A stretch of 64,000 bases of DNA, from the NCBI GenBank assembly GCA_037355855.1, contig CM074760.1, forward strand, positions 7,804,501 through 7,868,500, read 5' to 3'. The notes under the pieces were generated by a model. The model searched no databases. It was not told the DNA's origin and worked only from the letters and a program-made list of their open reading frames with translations. Positions within the stretch are counted from its first letter, which is position 1; the number at the start of each line of letters is the position of its first letter. Positions 10,099 to 20,492 of this stretch are shown piece after piece. The position numbers and the translations under genes were made by a program. This stretch comes from Pseudo-nitzschia pungens (Eukaryota; Bacillariophyta; Bacillariophyceae; Bacillariales; Bacillariaceae).

Positions 10099-11482
10099 AT
10101 GACTATCACAACCCAATCGACTCGCCTATCGACGGGTTTGCTGTTGGCGCTTGTTTCTGTTTTCGCAACCTCGTCGTCGGATGCCTTTGTGACAACCCGG
10201 GGCGCAGCTTTGTCGAAAGCCTTGCACGCCGAAGCGCTGGACAACGATGTCACCAAGAGCAGCGCTGATTTCATGGTGCGGGTCGTCGAGGGAGGAGAGG
10301 ACGACTCCACGGTGGTCGATGTGGCTGCCTACCGAAACAACCTGGTCAGTCCGCAAATGATGGTCGACCGAGCCCAAAAGAAACGCGATGCAATCGACAC
10401 GACCAAGGCAGCCATCGACGGTCTCAAGGTCGGTTTGTTGTACGTGGGACCGATCATCGGGGTCGGGACGTATTTCACGACGACGGGTGACAATCCACTG
10501 AACGAAGCTCTCGGAAATTACGGTGAGTTAGTGGGATGCTAATGTTGCACACGAAGCGGTGGTCAAGAAAGGAACGATGACGCCGTTATATAGATTGTTT
10601 TTTCGCAGAAAAAATCAAACGACAAAACAATAATTGCAGTGACGGCGAGAACGGCAATGGCAATGACAATGGCAATGATGCACAGTGAAAGAAACTAACG
10701 AACGAACCATACCTTTTGTTCTCTGAACAGGACTGTTCGGCGGTGCCCTCGGAGCCATTCTGGCCGGAAACAACTACATGGGTCGTGGAGTGCACGTCCC
10801 CGATCTGCCCGAGGCCACCAACCGAATCGTGGTCGACTTGTCGGAGGGCCTCCTGCGACAGCAGGACATGGGATTCGTGGCGGTCTCGACGAGCGACGAC
10901 ACCGTGGACCAACGCATCTACGCCCCCACCAACGGGATCATCGCGACCGTCGACGCACAGCTCCGGAATTCCCCAAACAGCCCGCCGGGGGTCCGAACCG
11001 TCGAGGGTCTCCCGTCGCACCTCCACATCAAAAACATGGACGTTCATTACAAGAAACGGCGGCAGGGGGTGGCGAATGCCCTGATGGAATTGATCATCGA
11101 CCACGCCAAGACGCAAACCGATGCCAAGGTTCTGACCCTGTGAGTGAAATGAAAAATGATGAGTGGCGTGATGTGATGTGATGTGATACGGAATGGCATG
11201 ACATGGCATGACATGGCTCGTCTGTGGTGCGGACTTGGGTTTCGAACGACCGCGATCGCTTCCCGTCACAAATACTACTAGAAATGAAGACAATGATCAC
11301 GTCACGGATGCTGTTTCCTAACGTTTTGTTGCATTTTCGTGTTTTCCTCCATTGTATACGACAGCGAGGTGTTGGGAGCGAACCAGCCTGCGGTGCAACT
11401 CTACCGCAAGTTTGGCTTCGAAGCGAGGGAGAATCCAAATCGAAGAAGCAAAAATGAATTCATGGTGAAGGAGCTATACTAA
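10099..11482 (+). CDS. Plastid-targeted GNAT family N-acetyltransferase, three exons
   Basis: Exons 10099-10522, 10731-11139 and 11365-11482 join to 316 residues. Donors are GTGAGT and acceptors are AACAG and GACAG; phases 1 and 2 are kept. The N-terminus is a signal peptide ending SSSDAFVTT, an ASAFAP-like plastid junction. A hydrophobic patch (LKVGLLYVGPIIGVGTYF) ends exon 1, and a glycine-rich hydrophobic patch (LFGGALGAILAG) opens exon 2. The GNAT fold is in exons 2-3: strand 4 (LHIKNMDVHYKKRRQG), the acetyl-CoA motif A RRQGVANA, and motif B (NQPAVQLYRKFGFE). It transfers acetyl from acetyl-CoA to an amine; plastid GNATs act on protein N-termini or lysines, but the substrate here is not known. 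The ATG at 10099 is chosen because it gives a proper signal peptide. Confidence 0.85.
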
Positions 11483-11876
11483 TGTTGAAAAAAGTTAATA
11501 ATGATAGCAATAAAAAACGATGAGAGTGAGCAGCGGACGGGACGAGATCGTCGCACAAATTCGCAACAATCTTGACGTAAATGGAGCATTGCACAGCCAA
11601 AGGACTTGATTTGCATTCATATTATTTATTTATTTGAACTTTTTTGTTTGGGTTCATAATGCTTTTGTTTTCATTACGGTATTTCATGAATCAATGACTT
11701 TCGAGTAGACAAAAAGCAACAACGGTTTGTGTATTCACTATTCTCTCTTGTCTGCCGAGAAGAAGAATAAGAATTATGTTTTTGATGCATCCCACATGGA
11801 TGCATCCTACCAATGTCATACTAGCGTATAGTTCGTTTTGTGTTTCTTCTATCCAAAATCATAATCACACTCACAC
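11483..11876. other. Convergent intergenic region
   Basis: A 394-bp AT-rich spacer between the 3' ends of the GNAT and methyltransferase genes. It contains an imperfect GATGCATCC repeat near 11785-11806. No gene is seen. Confidence 0.5.
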
Positions 11877-14235
11877 TCACATCGACATGCCGGAGTCAAA
11901 GGCTTCCTCTTCTTCGGGAGACAGAGTGATTTTGGGCGAACGGTGAACCTGCCGCAAATAAAATTTGGAATCGACGCAGTGAGCGACTTCTTCGGCAAGT
12001 TTCTGGGGTATGGCTGCCGCGTTGAACTGCTTGTGAGAACGCGTGCCGATCGGATGTTTTTTTCCGTAATAGGGACATTTCCCCTCGGTGCAACGAAAGA
12101 GGCCGAGATTGGACCGTAGATCGTGACACTGGCATTATTTTTGGTCGTCACCGGATTCAAGAATGACAACGAGAACAGAAATAATAGTGAGACGATGAAT
12201 TGCAGACGGCAATCGCTGCTTGAAACAAAAGAGCAGTGATATTGTGTGTGCTTGGATTCACGAATCGATCCACACAGGGTGCAAAACATAACTCAACTCA
12301 ACTCAACTCAACTCAACTCAACCCAACTCAACTCACATTGGTCCAGAGATTGGTGGGCTTCTTGTCGAGACGCCCAAATGCACAATAGTCGACGGTCACT
12401 AGTTCCAGACGAAATGATTGCATGAATTCTTTCATCACGGGCAGCTTCTGCATCTGCCCCTGTGGATTTTCGATCACCACGATCAAATCGGGATTTTTCT
12501 TCTTGGCCCATCGCATGATGTACATCATCTGCGCCATCAATTGGTTGTGTTCGATCGCCTCTGGTGTCTTTTCGAATTCTCCCGTTTTGCAGTTGCGATG
12601 GAGGCCTCCGGCAAGATTGCTGCACGTTGTGCAGGGAGGAGAAGCCCAGATAAAGTCCGGGACAAACCCAATGTCCTTGTACCTTACATCATTAATGTCC
12701 AGGATGTGTGTCGCGTACGAGTCGGGGCGGTTATCCATGGACTTGACCGACCACTTTCGTTCCGCGAATTCTTGCGTAACGATGCATTCCCCGGCAAAGA
12801 GTTCCAGTGCGTAAAGTGTGCGGCCCCAGCGGTCGTTTCGGACGATGGGTCGATTGGCGCGGTATCGGAGGAGCTCGTGCCACTCGTAGTGTTCCACCGT
12901 GTTGTCGTCGTCGAAGGTGACCTCCCAAAAGTTCACCGGCCTACTGCTACTAGATTCTCCCTCCGGCTTCATTTTTGTGGGACCGCTGGTAATGGTTCCG
13001 TGATAGTTGGATCCTCCCAATGGGACGCGAATCCGCATTCCGATTTCGGGGTGGAATCTCGTCCCGAATGCAGCACCGTCGTCGTCGTCGTCGAAACCTC
13101 CCGCCAATGAACTCTGCTTCTGTTCTCTTCGTTCGTGAATAAAATTGATCACTTCGTTCTGGCGGTATGGCGGTGACAGTTCGTTGAGAGCAAAGTCGAT
13201 CTCTTCCTCCGCGATGCCAATCTTGAACATGAGAACATTTTTCATTTCTTCTCTGGTGTTCTTGTTAACGCCCGAATTAGCATTGGTGGCCTTTTTTTTG
13301 TTGCCACCACGACCACGACCACGACCACGACTACGACTACGACTACGACCACCACCACCACCACCAGCAGCAGCAGCAGCTTCCGTCGTGGCTGGTGGTT
13401 TCTTCTTGATGGATGTTGGAGAATTGATTTCCGCGGAAACAGCCAAAAGGTAGTGATCGGTTGGTTTTCTAGACCGCTTGCTGCACCTGCGACCGTCGTT
13501 GTCGTTGTCATTGCCGTCCGTGATGGGACTGTTGGGGTTTCGTTTTCGGGAACGTTGCGTGGGAGATGGCGTTGCAGGTATATTGGTCTGTGTCTGTAGT
13601 TCTGTCTCCTCGTCTGCGGTCAAGTCCGAAACCGAGAGACACTTTTGAGATTCATCTGTGATTTCGGCGTGAATAATGATTAGTTTCTCCCCTCCTTTCT
13701 CGTCGCTATAATCATCGTCATCCTTGTCATCCTTGTCGTCATCGTCATCATCTTCATCGTCGTCTACGGGAAAATCAGGAAACGAGAGAGACATTGCGGT
13801 ACTTTCTGTCCTTTGAGAGTCTGTTTGTTTCTCCCCTTTTCTGTCGCAACTGTTGTCACAATTGCCATTGCCATTATTGTCATTATCCCTATTTCCATTG
13901 CCATTATTGCCATTATTCTCATTGCCATTATTGCCATCATTGCCATTCCCATCACCATCGCCATCACCATCGCCATCACCATCGAAATTGTCGTCGCGTA
14001 TGAAAATGTTCGTTTCGACGTCGTAGGCCCAGTCGTTCAATTGATCCTCATCGGCCCATTCTTCTTGTCCGTCCTCGTAGTATTTGATTTTGCGAGAAAG
14101 GATCATTTTGCGTCTTTCTTCGTCAAAGGCGAGGATTGGTTCCGTCATGACTCGGGCAGTGTACCAATTCCCATCGTCGAATTGTCTTCGCACGGTGAAA
14201 CCAATGTGGAATTCCGATATTGGGATCCGGGGCAT
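11877..14235 (-). CDS. Tudor-like domain / cytosine-5 DNA methyltransferase fusion, two exons
   Basis: Exon 1 is 14235-12337 and exon 2 is 12128-11877; they join in phase 0 (AAT|GTGAGT, GCCAG acceptor) to 716 residues. The N-terminus (about 5-75) has a Tudor-like pattern, FDDGNWYTARV then YYEDGQEEW. An acidic Asn/Gly/Asp tract follows, then a basic region with an Arg/Ser/Gly run. A second Tudor-like module, FHPEIGMRIRV to FDDDNTVEHYEW, lies near 410-480. The C-terminal methyltransferase has motif I ALELFAGE, catalytic motif IV ASPPCTTCSNL, motif VI IENPQG and the late motif KKPTNLWTN. ENP and PTNLWTN are typical of phage-type C5 enzymes rather than DNMT1 or DNMT3. Exon 2 adds a segment with conserved cysteines (FRCTEGKCPYYG). 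I infer nuclear DNA methylation guided by chromatin readers. The start is MPRIPISEF. Confidence 0.85.
12285..12335. repeat. Pentanucleotide array at an intron donor
   Basis: About ten ACTCA/GAGTT units begin immediately inside the 5' splice site of the methyltransferase intron. Read on the minus strand, the donor GTGAGTTGAG is itself the first unit. Confidence 0.93.
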
Positions 14236-15431
14236 CTTCTTCGAGGGGTATTTGTTTGCCTGTTGTCTTCGTCTCTGTGGAAAGAATGTATAAAACAATC
14301 GATACAGACCGGTTGGGGTGCCGGTCCGACGAGTATGCTCGAACGTCTGAGACCTTTGATGCTTGGTTTGCGGTTACTTCACAACAATGATGTGAGTGAT
14401 GGGATGTGAAACTTCATACCGGTATGGAAAATACGTGGAACAGGCTGCCGGTAAGTTACATGTGCTTGGATCCTCGAATTTCACATTAATTTAGGATCCA
14501 AAGAATTGACACCTCGGAAGGCAAGCTTCGGTTTCAGTTGCATCATCTATTATTAGGAGTGTAAAAAATAAATATCAGGAAGAAATAAATACTGCACATT
14601 GATGCATGCTCGCTCATTGGTCCTCGCTCACATCGAAGTCAGACCTTTGTCACGCATGCTTTCCTTCTATTTAGTGATCATGACTAGTAGTAGTAGTAGT
14701 AGTAGTAGTAGTAAGATTCTTACTCGTAGTGGTCCCCTCTTCTTATCTTGGCATCACTTCTCTAATAAACCGGAAGTAGAGAAGGAGCGAGCGGGACGCA
14801 CTAACTCTGGGTGCTCGATAAAATAGTAGTAATAAATTCAAGTGCGAATACAATGTTAACTTACTTACAACCTCAAAAGGTTGCGTACCGGTACGGTAAG
14901 ACTTACCGGTAAGCCTTAGGACAAATGCTATTCATAACCCATGCCGTTACGGTACAGTAATAGGATTAAGGTTAAGCAACTCAACCAATCGGGGCGCCCT
15001 TAATTTTCTACAAATGGAAAGGGATGATGAGAATGAATGAATGAATCATGAGAATCGTGGTTGGGATCGATCAGATCCAAAATCGTCATCGGCATATCTA
15101 TGAGGATTGAACAAACTAACCTTACCGAACTTGTGTCGTCTGCTATCTCTTGTACCGAATGCCGTAATTGTATCCTGCGGGCTGTTTCCTGTCTGCTCTT
15201 TCTCTACGGTATCGTACATCTTGCGAGTAAGGTTACGTAACGGTACAACGAGTGCTCTACTTTTGCAACGCCTCATACCTCTAGCGGTACGGTACTTGCA
15301 AAGGATAGAAGCTTTGTCGTAGGTTCATATTCATATCGTGAGATTGATTTTGATTGATTTGTTGATTCATTCATTCATTCATTGAGCAACCCAAAATAAG
15401 ACCATACTGAATACGGTATTAGAGTTGCACC
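14236..15431. other. Divergent intergenic region
   Basis: About 1.2 kb between two divergent genes. It has a (TAG)n run at 14684-14714, an ATTCATTC run near 15366-15382, and clusters of TTACCGGTAAG- and GTAAGGTTA-type words at 14870-14960 and 15115-15300. No coding frame is supported. Confidence 0.5.
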
Positions 15432-16972
15432 ATGATGGTTCTGTCGAGATCTCTTTTGTTCCTGTGCATGATGGTCGTCGGGGAAGCCTTTTTGGCTCCA
15501 ACAACGAAGACAACATCTACAGCGTCCTCACTGTCGACGAGGCACATGGTGGATCCCTCCAGCATCGTGACGGCAGAACTCTCGGACGACTTTACCAAGA
15601 GCGTCATCATCGCCCTTGTTCTGGGAGGCGGATTGATCCCCGCCACCATCTCGGCAAACTCCATCATGTTTTCCACTCTGTCGGGACGCAAGGGATACAT
15701 CCCGGAGGGCGAGGAACCCGGCCCGGGCGTCGAAACCTACGAAAACTACGACCCCAACAACACCTTTGATCCGACCATGGGGGATCCCAAGAACATCCCC
15801 TACCGCGAATACGTGCTGGACTCGGGCGCGACCGGACCCGAACTGCCGAGCAGCCAGCTGTTGTTCGCCGCGGACAAGATCCCCATCGCCGATGTCGTGG
15901 CCGTCCTCGGGCGGATCGAGAGCAAGGACAGCCTCGCCGACTGGGCCAATCTTCCCTCCGCCACGCGGGGGACCACCACGCCGGGGCAGGCGCCGCCCAT
16001 GTGGCTGCCCCGCAAGGCCTTCAAGGTGCAGGTCCGCAAGAACAAATTCCTGGGCTGGCCGAACGACTCCAAGACGGGATTGCCGGTGGGGGGAGAAGAG
16101 CTGAAGCGGGCAGAGGAAAAGCGGATCGCCAAGAAGGACGCCGTCATCGGGGATGCGGCCCTCGATGCCGTCTTTGACTCGTGGACTGGGTGAGTGACGA
16201 GTCGAGTCGAGTTGAGCCGAGACGTGTCGTGTCGTGTCGTGTCGTCGCATGCAAATCGTTGAGAATGAATAATGATTCCAAAAAAAAATGCAAAGTGTGC
16301 ATTGCAATGTGCGCCAGTGGTCGAGTGAAATCCGGTGTTGCGGTTGTTGATGTTGGATGCCATGCAGACTTTTGGGGCATTCAATATCAATAGCCCTGCA
16401 GGGGATCTTGATAAAAGCGTTGTTGCTGCTGGAAAACCCCCCGGGATGGTGCTGTTTTGTTGTCTTCAACAGAGATTGATACTGTATTCAATATCGATAC
16501 GGCATAGCTCGTTTCTTTGGCACTCATACTCGCTGTTGGATGTTGTTTCTTTGTTTGTTTTTTCTTTGTTTCGCACAACAATGCTTTCCGGCTGCGATTG
16601 CCAATCGATCACGATACGACCGAATGTTTCCGGCATCTCCCCGTAACATTTTCTCGAATCCAATTTCACACGGCACGACACCAAACTCAACATCAACTCG
16701 ACAAACCCAATGCACGAACCCACATCATACTATTATTTTATACATACTATATATTCAGCGGAGCGAGTGTCGCCACCCCCGACAAGGTCGAACAAGTTCT
16801 GGGGAAGGTGAAACCGACCCCCGGATCGAACGAGGTCGACCTGGACGCCTTTGTGCAGGCCGCGGTGTTGGGGCGCGCCAACACGGCGTTTGCTGCCCTC
16901 ACCTTTATCGCCATCCAGGCGATTGCCTTTGGGGCCCTCTTTCTCCGTCCTTTGTTGGAACAGCTTTCGTAA
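15432..16972 (+). CDS. Plastid-targeted membrane protein of unknown function, two exons
   Basis: Exons 15432-16189 and 16759-16972 join across a 569-bp intron (GTGAGT donor, TTCAG acceptor) to 323 residues. The leader MMVLSRSLLFLCMMVVGEAFLAP ends in GEAFLAP, a diatom plastid-targeting junction. One hydrophobic segment (KSVIIALVLGGGLIPATI) lies near residue 60. A long soluble middle has proline/glycine-rich stretches and PSSQLLFAADKIPIADVVAVLGR. A second membrane helix (TAFAALTFIAIQAIAFGALFL) lies near the C-terminus. Base composition is more GC-rich and codon use more biased than in the neighbours, suggesting strong expression. I do not recognise the family; a thylakoid protein is the likeliest reading. 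The segment FDSWTG/GASVATPDKV reads smoothly across the splice. Confidence 0.8.
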
Positions 16973-16995
16973 CCGACGTGTTCATATTGTTTTTT

Positions 16996-17032
16996 AACTC
17001 GATCGGATCGGATCGGATCGGATTGGATCGGA
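16996..17032. repeat. (GGATC)n microsatellite in a 3' flank
   Basis: About six pentamer units directly after the stop codon of the plastid protein gene. The remaining 16973-17400 shows no gene. Confidence 0.85.
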
Positions 17033-17400
17033 CTTGATTTTTCAAACTTCGATGTGATGTGAACAATGAATACTCGCAAAGTACCTTTGAATACGAAGAA
17101 GTGAAGTTGTAGTTTATGGTTGACAACACGTGTGCTTGTTTTAATAATTACACATGACGTGGTATACGAGGACTTCTATCGGCATCTATTGATTTCTATA
17201 TGTTACATGTTGTAGTCTGCCCGTACACGAAGGACATTAATTCATCTCACATAATTGTTTCATGATCGCGTTCGATGTCACACGAGTCACTCAAAACAAA
17301 CTCCACAATTCGGGCCTCCTCCATTCCGATCCACTCCACTCCAAACTCAATCCGACGACGAATGAATCAACTAAAATCGATATCGATACCGATATCGAAA

Positions 17401-17740
17401 TCAAAACAACACGGCGCACACCGAGAGCGTGGGAATCAGCGCAAGCACCACCGCGATCACGACCGGGGCTCCGTCCGGTTGGTAATTGACACAGTCTTCG
17501 CTGTCACCCTCGCAGGAATTCCAGGTGTATCCCGTCATAGCGCACGCTCCAAAGACGGAAACCAGGAAACAAATCCCGAGCGTCCATCCGAGCATCAAAA
17601 GGACAAACAATGCGCTGCAGGAGGGACAACGACAGGTCCGTTTTGTGGTAGCAGCATCGTTATCGTTTCCGGAGTCGGCGGCCGTCGCCGGAATTCGACA
17701 TGGACATCGATATCGTCGTGGTCCCGATCGAGGATGGCAG
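17401..17740 (-). CDS. Possible two-helix membrane segment, start or splice unresolved
   Basis: An open frame, different from that of the adjacent membrane-protein gene and overlapping its 3' end by about 80 bp. From about 17640 it reads CRCPSCSALFVLLMLGW, a hydrophobic helix continuing LGICFLVSVFGACAM, a cysteine-bearing loop (TWNSCEGDSEDCVNYQ), a second helix (VVIAVVLALIPTLSVCAVLF) and a stop. The pattern is protein-like, but no ATG fits. It may be a further exon of the upstream gene, joined by an intron or frameshift I could not place, or a separate small gene. Confidence 0.35.
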
Positions 17741-18814
17741 CGCTGCCTCGTCGTAGTCGTCGTAGTTCTGGGACGGCGTTAATTGGGACGTCACCGAGAC
17801 CGTATCTGCTGTGCTGCTGTGATCGTCTTCGTGATTGTCGTGATTGTTGCTGTTGTTGTTGTTGGAAACACCACTGCGGCCTCCCGAAGCCCGCTGTCGC
17901 CGCCGCCGTTGCCGCCGTCGTCGTTCTTCCTTTTGCAACTTCTTGTACCAGAGCGTGTCGGCAATGAATCCCGCCGAGTGCCCGGTCCAGAATCCCAGGG
18001 CCCACTCCATTCCGTTGTTCATGTACGACGACGTGGCAAAGGTCTCTGCGTTTCGGATGCACCGCTTGACAAAATTGTAAACGGGATAGATCGTGAAGCA
18101 GTACGCCGCAATGTTGACGACGCTCATGTCGGGGGGAGTCGCACCGCACCGAAACTCCGGCGCCCAATAACGATGATAATCATCGTCGTCGTTGTTATTG
18201 TTGCTGTTGTCGGCACCGCTGGCAACAGTCGCTCTATGATCTGCATCCGAATGTGTGTTTGTGTTTGTGTTTGTGTTTGTATTGGAATGTGTATTTGCAC
18301 TTGAATTATATGAGTTCTCGTCCTCGCACCGTTGGTATCCGCAATTGCAGTACCAGCACTTGACCCGCGACAGAAAGCTGGCGAAAAAGCCCTGGATAAA
18401 GTGCCCGACCGAGCTAAAGCCGCCTCCCAGAAAGGAAATGTTGCTCACGTAGGTTTCGAAATCTCCCTTTTTGGGTCCGAATTCCAGGAGAGCCGGCATG
18501 GTGAAAAAGTGGTCTCTCGAAAACAGGCGAATCAGCAGGAGAATCGAAAGAGAAAAGCCGGGCGCAAAGATAAGCAGGTATTCGACCGTCTTGTACCGAC
18601 TCTTCGTTGTATTGGTCCGGTAGATTGTGAACCGGGACTCGTAATATCCCATAGAAATGGCCAGCAAACAAAGGGTAATGCTCAGGATGAGAATCATCGC
18701 GAGGGGTCCGTTCACAAAGGGAAAGGTTGGAGATGCCATGACTGAAATCATAAATCCACCCAGGACGAGCACCATGAACCTCGGGGACTGCATGATTTGT
18801 ATCAAGAACGGCAT
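17660..18814 (-). CDS. Multi-pass membrane protein of unknown function
   Basis: A 384-residue frame from MPFLIQIMQ at 18814. Helices appear at about residues 12-30, 38-58 and 70-92, then an amphipathic glycine-rich segment (FLGGGFSSVGHFIQGFFASFL), a cysteine group (CWYCNCGYQRC), an Asn/Thr-rich low-complexity stretch, and two more hydrophobic segments (VVNIAAYCFTIYPVYNFV and EWALGFWTGHSAGFIADTL). The C-terminal third is basic and then Asn/Ser-rich, ending GRRLRKR. No family is recognised. An earlier in-frame ATG exists, but the region upstream of 18814 is a poorly protein-like (GTTGTC)n tract. The C-terminus may be incomplete, because another frame with membrane helices continues just downstream. 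Confidence 0.6.
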   Translation of the reverse strand: MPFLIQIMQSPRFMVLVLGGFMISVMASPTFPFVNGPLAMILILSITLCLLAISMGYYESRFTIYRTNTTKSRYKTVEYLLIFAPGFSLSILLLIRLFSRDHFFTMPALLEFGPKKGDFETYVSNISFLGGGFSSVGHFIQGFFASFLSRVKCWYCNCGYQRCEDENSYNSSANTHSNTNTNTNTNTHSDADHRATVASGADNSNNNNDDDDYHRYWAPEFRCGATPPDMSVVNIAAYCFTIYPVYNFVKRCIRNAETFATSSYMNNGMEWALGFWTGHSAGFIADTLWYKKLQKEERRRRQRRRRQRASGGRSGVSNNNNSNNHDNHEDDHSSTADTVSVTSQLTPSQNYDDYDEAALPSSIGTTTISMSMSNSGDGRRLRKR

Positions 18815-19941
18815 GGTTTGTGTGTCGTTGTCGTTGTCGTTGTCGTTGTTATTGGTGTTTTGCTGTCGTTCTTGCTGTCGTCGTGGGTGTTTCTTGGTCC
18901 TGTCGGGCAATACTGCATAGAACGAACTGTGCGAGAGGAACGGCTTACTGCACCTACGGTTTTTTTCTCTCTTTCGGTTGGTATGTGCTTTAAGTTCCTT
19001 TGCCCCACTCTGAAAAGGTAGTTTTTCGACTTCCAAGGGTGGACCCAATGATAGTCGAGCGAGTGAGTCGGTCGGTTCGTCTCTGGGTATGAGGTAACTT
19101 ACGAGTAATCTTTGGGGACGTTCGGTTTGATTGTCGGTATGATACTGTACCAGCAGTCTTGGGATCTGGGAGTCGGAGTCTTCTTCGATATGAAAGACGA
19201 GCAATGGAGGCAGTACCGTGGTCCCAGATTTCAGTTTTCACTTGTCAGATACCTTCGTTTCGTACGCTTAAAGCCTAACTCATACAAAGTAAGATTACAG
19301 TAAGGTCCTTAATTGATAACGATGATACGGGATACGAAGCAATTCCCTTTTTTTTGTTACGCGTACCTCGTAGTTTCATACATCCTCTATCCATCTTCGC
19401 TCATCAAAAACATTTACAACTAGAGATAAGGTACGTAAGGTTACCGGTAAGCCTTATCTGGTATTGGCAAGTCCCATTTTTTGTCTCTTTGGTCTTAGAG
19501 AGAACCTATTCGAAAGCCTGGTACTACTACTTCGTACATAAGAATTCGCACGACTACTTAATCCTTCGCCTCGTACGTGTTTCGTGTTTTTCAAAGCATA
19601 GCCCTTTCACTTGTCGACATTATTATTTGATACATAACGAATGGTGTTTAAGGTGTTAATCTACGTAAGGTAATCTTAAGGGTATGAATAATTACTCGTA
19701 CTTCATCAATATTACGATTCTACGGTACATACCGTATTCTCTTGTGGACCATGAAAGAACATGAACACGGTGCGTACGATACAACGTGAATGCTTCGAAA
19801 CGGTAGAATGACGAACTGACAACATACCGGTGCGAGTATTCTTGCCTAACCTTACGAGTAAGGTTACAAATAATGCAATCTCTTACCGGTAAGGTTAACC
19901 TTACTTCGTACTCGTAAAGTTACGGTAATTAACTTAGTGGA
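18815..19941. other. Intergenic region with dispersed short words
   Basis: Upstream of the membrane-protein gene. It begins with a GTTGTC/TGTCGT run at 18820-18850. From 19240 it is AT-rich with many GTAAGGTTA, TTACCGGTAAG and CTTACGAGTAAGG words, densest at 19830-19925. No gene is seen. Confidence 0.5.
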
Positions 19942-20492
19942 CCTGGAACATTATGGAAAAACGTTTTTTTGAGAAAATTTCCATGTTCACGCGCGTGTTG
20001 CGCGCGATAAAATTAACGTATATTTAACGTCTATTGTTCGCTGTATATCCACTTTAACGGCTGTAGGAGAACTTAGAGTGTCCTCAAAACTGTCCTCAAA
20101 ACGTGTCCTCAAAAAGTGTCCTCAACGATTTTGTCCTCAACAGACTGTCCTCAACGATTTTGTCCTCAACAGACTGTCCTCAACCATTATGTCCTCAACC
20201 TCTATGACTTCAACATTGAGGTTGAGGACAAAATGTTGAGGACATAATTGTTGAGGACATAATGGTTGAGGACAGTCTGTTGAGGACAAAATCGTTGAGG
20301 ACACGTTTTGAGGACAATCGTTTTTTGAGGACAAAGATGACGGTTGAAGACCGTTAAATTATGGTCGCTCTTTTTTAATTATTAATTAAAAATATAGAAG
20401 AGCCGTTATTGCCCTAAGATTTTTTTGAGAGTAGTTGCGCGCATGAAAATGGAAATTTTCCAGAAAAGTTTTTTTTTCCATAATGTTCCTGG
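19942..20492. mobile_element. 551-bp foldback (MITE-like) element
   Basis: The ends are inverted copies. The left end (CCTGGAACATTATGG, then poly-A/T, then TTTCCATGTTCACGCGCG) matches the reverse complement of the right end over about 55 bp with few differences. Inside is a second inverted array: about nine TGTCCTCAA-type units on the left (20080-20200) and eight TTGAGGACA units on the right (20220-20332) around a centre near 20213. No coding frame is present, so it is non-autonomous. No clear target-site duplication is visible. Confidence 0.8.

Noticed and set aside
19942..20492. Bacterial-type insertion sequence or centromeric satellite
   Set aside because: There is no transposase frame and the array is inverted rather than head-to-tail, so a foldback element fits better.
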